DNA from: an uncultured Ruminococcus sp.
Lineage (GTDB): Bacteria > Bacillota > Clostridia > Oscillospirales > CAG-272
Length of the DNA: 9,619 nt
Direction: 5' to 3'
Assembly: GCA_902765885.1 (NCBI GenBank)
Contig: CACXBN010000080.1
Coordinates: 1 to 9,619 of the forward strand
Shown in pieces: positions 6,741-9,619 of the stretch; position 1 is the first letter of the stretch, and the number at the start of each line of letters is the position of its first letter. The notes under the pieces were generated by a model. That model was given only the letters and a program-made list of their open reading frames with translations. It did no database searches and was not told the DNA's origin. The translations under genes and the position numbers were made by a program.

Positions 6741-6752
6741 ATTTGTGATAAA
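6725..6752 (+). promoter_or_regulatory. Promoter for the flippase-pepF unit
   Basis: A perfect -35 box TTGACA (6725-6730) is followed after 16 bases by GATAAA (6747-6752), a 4/6 match to TATAAT. TG at 6744-6745 gives an extended -10 (TGTGATAAA). Transcription should begin near 6758-6760, leaving about 45 bases to the GTG at 6806. No strong terminator separates it from the upstream gene, so read-through from the first unit is also possible. Confidence 0.65.
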
Positions 6753-6805
6753 ATCAACAAGCTAGTTTATATTGGATTTGAGGGATTATTCTGAATAACA
6801 CTAAT

Positions 6806-8458
6806 GTGAAAAAATCATTTCTTCAGAGTGCGCTCGTACTTACAATAGCGACATTCTTTGTAAAAATAGCAGGTCTTGTTTTTACAGTTGCCATACAGCA
6901 GTATGCCCTGCGTGACACCGGAATGGCGGTCTTTTACGGCGCGTATGATATATACAATCTTTTTGCGGTTCTGGCATCCGCGGGACTTCCCGTCGCCGTT
7001 TCCAGAATGATTTCCGAGACTCTTGTACGTGAAAACCACGACGAGGCTCAGAAAATATACAAAGTGTCCATAAGACTGTTTATCTACATAGGAGCGGCCC
7101 TTGCCGCAATCATGCTTATTTTCGGTGACGGACTTGCCTCTCTTCTCAACAATCCGGACTCCGGGCTTTCCATCAGGGTCCTGTCGGTGACTGCATTCTG
7201 TGCATTCATGATGTCTGCGCTCAGAGGGTATTTCCAGGGCCACAGCTATATGAGACCGACGGCGGTCTCACAGGTCATCGAGGCATTTGTAAAGCTGGGA
7301 CTCGGAATGTCGCTTGCAGTGATAATAATGAAAGCAGGCGGCACAGACAAGACCGGATCCGCGGGCGCGATAATCGGCGTATCGGTAGGCGCAGTCCTCG
7401 CAGTCGTTTATCTGCTTTTCAAAAAGAGAAAGTTCGACAAGGAAATAGTGCTTACCGGAATGGAGACCCGTTCCACAAAGGCAATAGTAAAGGAACTGTT
7501 CAGGATAGCGATTCCGGTATCTCTCGGAGCATCCGTAATGAGCGTGGTGAACGTTATCGACAACTACCTCATCATGAACATTCTCCAGGAGGGTGCACCT
7601 GTTTTCGCTGCCAGAATCGGCGGATTCGGACTCTCATATGAAAGCGCGAAAGAACTGTTCGGAATATTCGGTAATGCAAAGAAGATATTCAATCTTCCGT
7701 CCGCATTCATCGTTCCGTTTACGGTCAGCATACTTCCCGCGCTGACGGCAGCTTACGTTTCAAAAAACAAGAAAGATGTGGTCGGCAATCTTACAAGCTG
7801 CTTCAAGTATTCAATGATGCTCGCCCTTCCGGCTGGTATCGGGATGATCATTCTTGCAAAACCCATATACAACCTTCTCTACAGGACGGAAAACACGGAT
7901 CTTGGCGCCGTGATGCTGGCAATATTCGGACTTGCGGTCATACTCTATGCCGTGGTCTCGATCACGGGATCGATTCTTCAGGCATTCGGAAAAGTGAATA
8001 TGCCGCTTGTCAGCCTGGTTGTCGGAGGAATAGTAAAATGTATTCTGACGGCAGTCCTCGTAAGCACACCTTCGATCGGAATCATCGGAGCACCAATTGC
8101 CACATGTATATGCTACGTCGTGATGATCTTCATGAATTTCTTCTTCCTGAGAAAGTTCATGAAGGGATCTGTAAAGAGAATACTCGTTAACTTCATAAAG
8201 ACCCTAGTTGCAACCGTTCTTATGGGGGGAGCTGCATACCTGGTTTACACTCTCCTTTCATCGAGAATTGATATATTTGCAAGCAGGACGATACAGCTTG
8301 TTACAACGATTGCATTCATAGGCGTTGCGGTCGTGGTTTATGTAGCTGCAATATTCCTGTTCAAAGTCGTTACCCCGGGCGAGCTCAAGGAAACCTTAGG
8401 CAGACGCAAAAAAGCCAAGGACGAACCCGAAGAGGATTCGGACCTTGAAGAATTATGA
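6806..8458 (+). CDS. MOP-superfamily lipid/oligosaccharide flippase, SpoVB/YtgP-like
   Basis: This 550-residue integral membrane protein has about 14 hydrophobic segments (roughly 8-30, 43-66, 88-110, 124-142, 158-176, 185-206, 232-256, 297-317, 334-353, 365-392, 399-420, 426-447, 461-482, 496-519), the count and length normal for the polysaccharide-exporter/MurJ branch of the MOP superfamily. Family-like segments are KKSFLQSALVLTIATFFVKI (2-21), SAGLPVAVSRMISE (58-71), SALRGYFQGHSYMRPTAVSQ (137-156) and AFGKVNMPLVSLVVGGIVK (393-411). Such proteins flip undecaprenyl-linked precursors; in this group YtgP acts on lipid II and SpoVB is needed for spore cortex, so a peptidoglycan or surface-glycan precursor is the likely cargo. 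The C-terminus ends in a basic patch and then an acidic tail (533-550). Family fit supports the GTG at 6806, but the only Shine-Dalgarno-like sequence, GAGGG (6780-6784), is 21 bases away and is better placed for an in-frame CTG at 6791. Confidence 0.9.
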   Translation: MKKSFLQSALVLTIATFFVKIAGLVFTVAIQQYALRDTGMAVFYGAYDIYNLFAVLASAGLPVAVSRMISETLVRENHDEAQKIYKVSIRLFIYIGAALAAIMLIFGDGLASLLNNPDSGLSIRVLSVTAFCAFMMSALRGYFQGHSYMRPTAVSQVIEAFVKLGLGMSLAVIIMKAGGTDKTGSAGAIIGVSVGAVLAVVYLLFKKRKFDKEIVLTGMETRSTKAIVKELFRIAIPVSLGASVMSVVNVIDNYLIMNILQEGAPVFAARIGGFGLSYESAKELFGIFGNAKKIFNLPSAFIVPFTVSILPALTAAYVSKNKKDVVGNLTSCFKYSMMLALPAGIGMIILAKPIYNLLYRTENTDLGAVMLAIFGLAVILYAVVSITGSILQAFGKVNMPLVSLVVGGIVKCILTAVLVSTPSIGIIGAPIATCICYVVMIFMNFFFLRKFMKGSVKRILVNFIKTLVATVLMGGAAYLVYTLLSSRIDIFASRTIQLVTTIAFIGVAVVVYVAAIFLFKVVTPGELKETLGRRKKAKDEPEEDSDLEEL

Positions 8459-8471
8459 TAGGAGTAAAAAG

Positions 8472-9619
8472 ATGAAGCAGAGAAATGAAATACCCAGCGA
8501 ATACAAATGGGATTTAACTCAACTCTTCGAAAGCAGAGAAGCATGGGAAAAAGAATGTGACGAGTTTGAAAAAGTCATAGCCGAGATCCCTGCTTTGAAA
8601 GGAACTCTCGGACAGAGTGCGGAATCGTTGTACAATGCTTACGAGAAGCTTTATGCCATCGATGAGAGATTTGAAAAAGCCGTCGTATACGCGCACTTCT
8701 CAAAAGTCATTGACGGAGGGGACCCCGCCGCGCTTGAGATGATGTCGAAGGTCCATACCCTTATCGTAAAAATGAACACGGCTATGTCATTTTTGGAGCC
8801 GGAGCTCATGGCCATACCGGAAGAGAAGCTGAACGAATTTCTCAAAGATGAGAAGCTCAGGAGCAAATACGGCTTTATAATAGAAAATGCAACAAGACTC
8901 AGAGATCACGTTCTTGACGACAAGGGCGAGAGCATGATGGCTCAGTTCGGAAAGATCACGGGCGTTATGTCCGATGTTTTCCAGCTTCTCACCAATGTTG
9001 AGATGGAAATCCCCAAAGTTATTAACGACAAGGGCGAGGAAGCCGAACTTACCGCAGGCAACTTCCTCATGTACAGGGAATCCAAGAACAAGGAAGTAAG
9101 AGATACTGCATTCAAAACGATGTTCGGTACATACGGCAAGTTCAACAACACCATCGCGGCGATTTACGGAGGCAGTGTCAAAAAAGACAACGTACTTGCA
9201 TCTCTCAGAGGTTATCCGTCGGCAAGAGCCGCTTCTCTCTCAAGATCAAATGTTCCGGAAGAAGTATATGACGCTCTTATAAGCGCCGTACATGCCGCTA
9301 TTCCCACGATGAGCAAGTATCTGAAACTCAGGAAGAAGGTAATGGGGCTCGACAAGATCGATGTCTTTGACCTGTACACACCGATGGTACCGGATGTTGA
9401 CTATCCGATGACATATGAAGAGGCATGCGAACTTGTGATCAATGCAGTGGCTCCTCTCGGCAAGGATTACCAGGACGTTATCAAGCGTGCGTTCAAGGAA
9501 AACTGGATCGATGTTTACGAAACCCCGAGAAAAGAATCCGGCGCATTCTCATCAGGAGTATACGGAGTACATCCGTTTGTGAAACTCAATTTTGCCGGTA
9601 CACTGGATGACGCATTCAC
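8472..9619 (+). CDS. pepF: M3-family oligoendopeptidase F (PepF), 3' end cut off
   Basis: The frame starts with ATG behind TAGGAG (8459-8464, 7-base spacing) and is open for 382 codons to the window edge; full family members have about 600 residues. The N-terminal signature RNEIPSEYKWDLTQLFES (4-21) is typical of PepF, as are RGYPSARAASLSRSNVPEEV (246-265), FDLYTPMVPD (299-308) and WIDVYETPRKESGAFSSGVY (345-364). The last residues visible, GVHPFVKLNFAGTLDDAF (365-382), normally come directly before the zinc-binding HExxH helix, so the catalytic residues lie beyond the window and cannot be checked. The enzyme is expected to be cytoplasmic and to cut short peptides of about 7-17 residues. It starts 13 bases after the flippase stop, so the two should be co-transcribed from the promoter at 6725-6752. 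A functional link between them is not evident. Confidence 0.95.
   Translation, partial: MKQRNEIPSEYKWDLTQLFESREAWEKECDEFEKVIAEIPALKGTLGQSAESLYNAYEKLYAIDERFEKAVVYAHFSKVIDGGDPAALEMMSKVHTLIVKMNTAMSFLEPELMAIPEEKLNEFLKDEKLRSKYGFIIENATRLRDHVLDDKGESMMAQFGKITGVMSDVFQLLTNVEMEIPKVINDKGEEAELTAGNFLMYRESKNKEVRDTAFKTMFGTYGKFNNTIAAIYGGSVKKDNVLASLRGYPSARAASLSRSNVPEEVYDALISAVHAAIPTMSKYLKLRKKVMGLDKIDVFDLYTPMVPDVDYPMTYEEACELVINAVAPLGKDYQDVIKRAFKENWIDVYETPRKESGAFSSGVYGVHPFVKLNFAGTLDDAF

Overview
The window looks like chromosomal DNA from a low-to-moderate GC Gram-positive bacterium, most likely a member of the Clostridia. The reasons are AGGAG/AGGTGA-type ribosome binding sites, frequent AGA/AGG arginine and ATA isoleucine codons, AT-rich intergenic DNA with sigma-A-like promoters, a fused B12-binding-type radical SAM/DUF2344 protein, a SpoVB/YtgP-type flippase and a PepF-type oligoendopeptidase. 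The genus cannot be told from the sequence. No tRNA, rRNA, CRISPR array, insertion sequence or phage gene was seen.

Layout: positions 1-405 hold no convincing protein gene. They contain a strong minus-strand intrinsic terminator (61-111), perhaps the end of a small minus-strand RNA, and a good extended -10 promoter (311-339) for the first gene. Then come three plus-strand genes that probably form one transcription unit: rlmB (406-1227), a 23S rRNA ribose methyltransferase of the SpoU/TrmH family; a 916-residue membrane protein (1276-4026); and an 870-residue radical SAM protein (4078-6690). A second promoter inside an inverted repeat (6714-6752) precedes two more plus-strand genes: a polytopic MOP-superfamily lipid/oligosaccharide flippase (6806-8458) and, 13 bases later, an M3-family oligoendopeptidase F cut off by the window end just before its expected HExxH zinc motif (8472-9619).

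The most unusual gene is the 916-residue protein. Its C-terminal 550 residues have the topology of a P1B-type metal-transport ATPase: 4 + 2 + 2 membrane segments separated by a small loop and a large loop. Recognisable remnants of the P and N domains remain, but the signature motifs are eroded: DKTGT reads DKNIF, the CPC region reads FTPL, the HP dipeptide reads GP, TGD reads TFD, and TGES and GDGxND are not found. A roughly 360-residue, highly acidic, probably disordered tail is fused in front. It looks like a P-type ATPase pseudoenzyme, co-transcribed with an rRNA methyltransferase and a radical SAM protein whose substrate is unknown.

Translation starts in this window are also unusual. The radical SAM gene has its Shine-Dalgarno sequence separated from the ATG by a perfect 9-bp hairpin, which also carries a nine-codon (stop included) mini-ORF ending in an ATGA overlap. 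The flippase has its only good Shine-Dalgarno sequence placed for a CTG codon rather than for the GTG that homology favours. rlmB has no visible Shine-Dalgarno sequence. Everything here comes from reading the sequence by eye; no database search or folding program was run.
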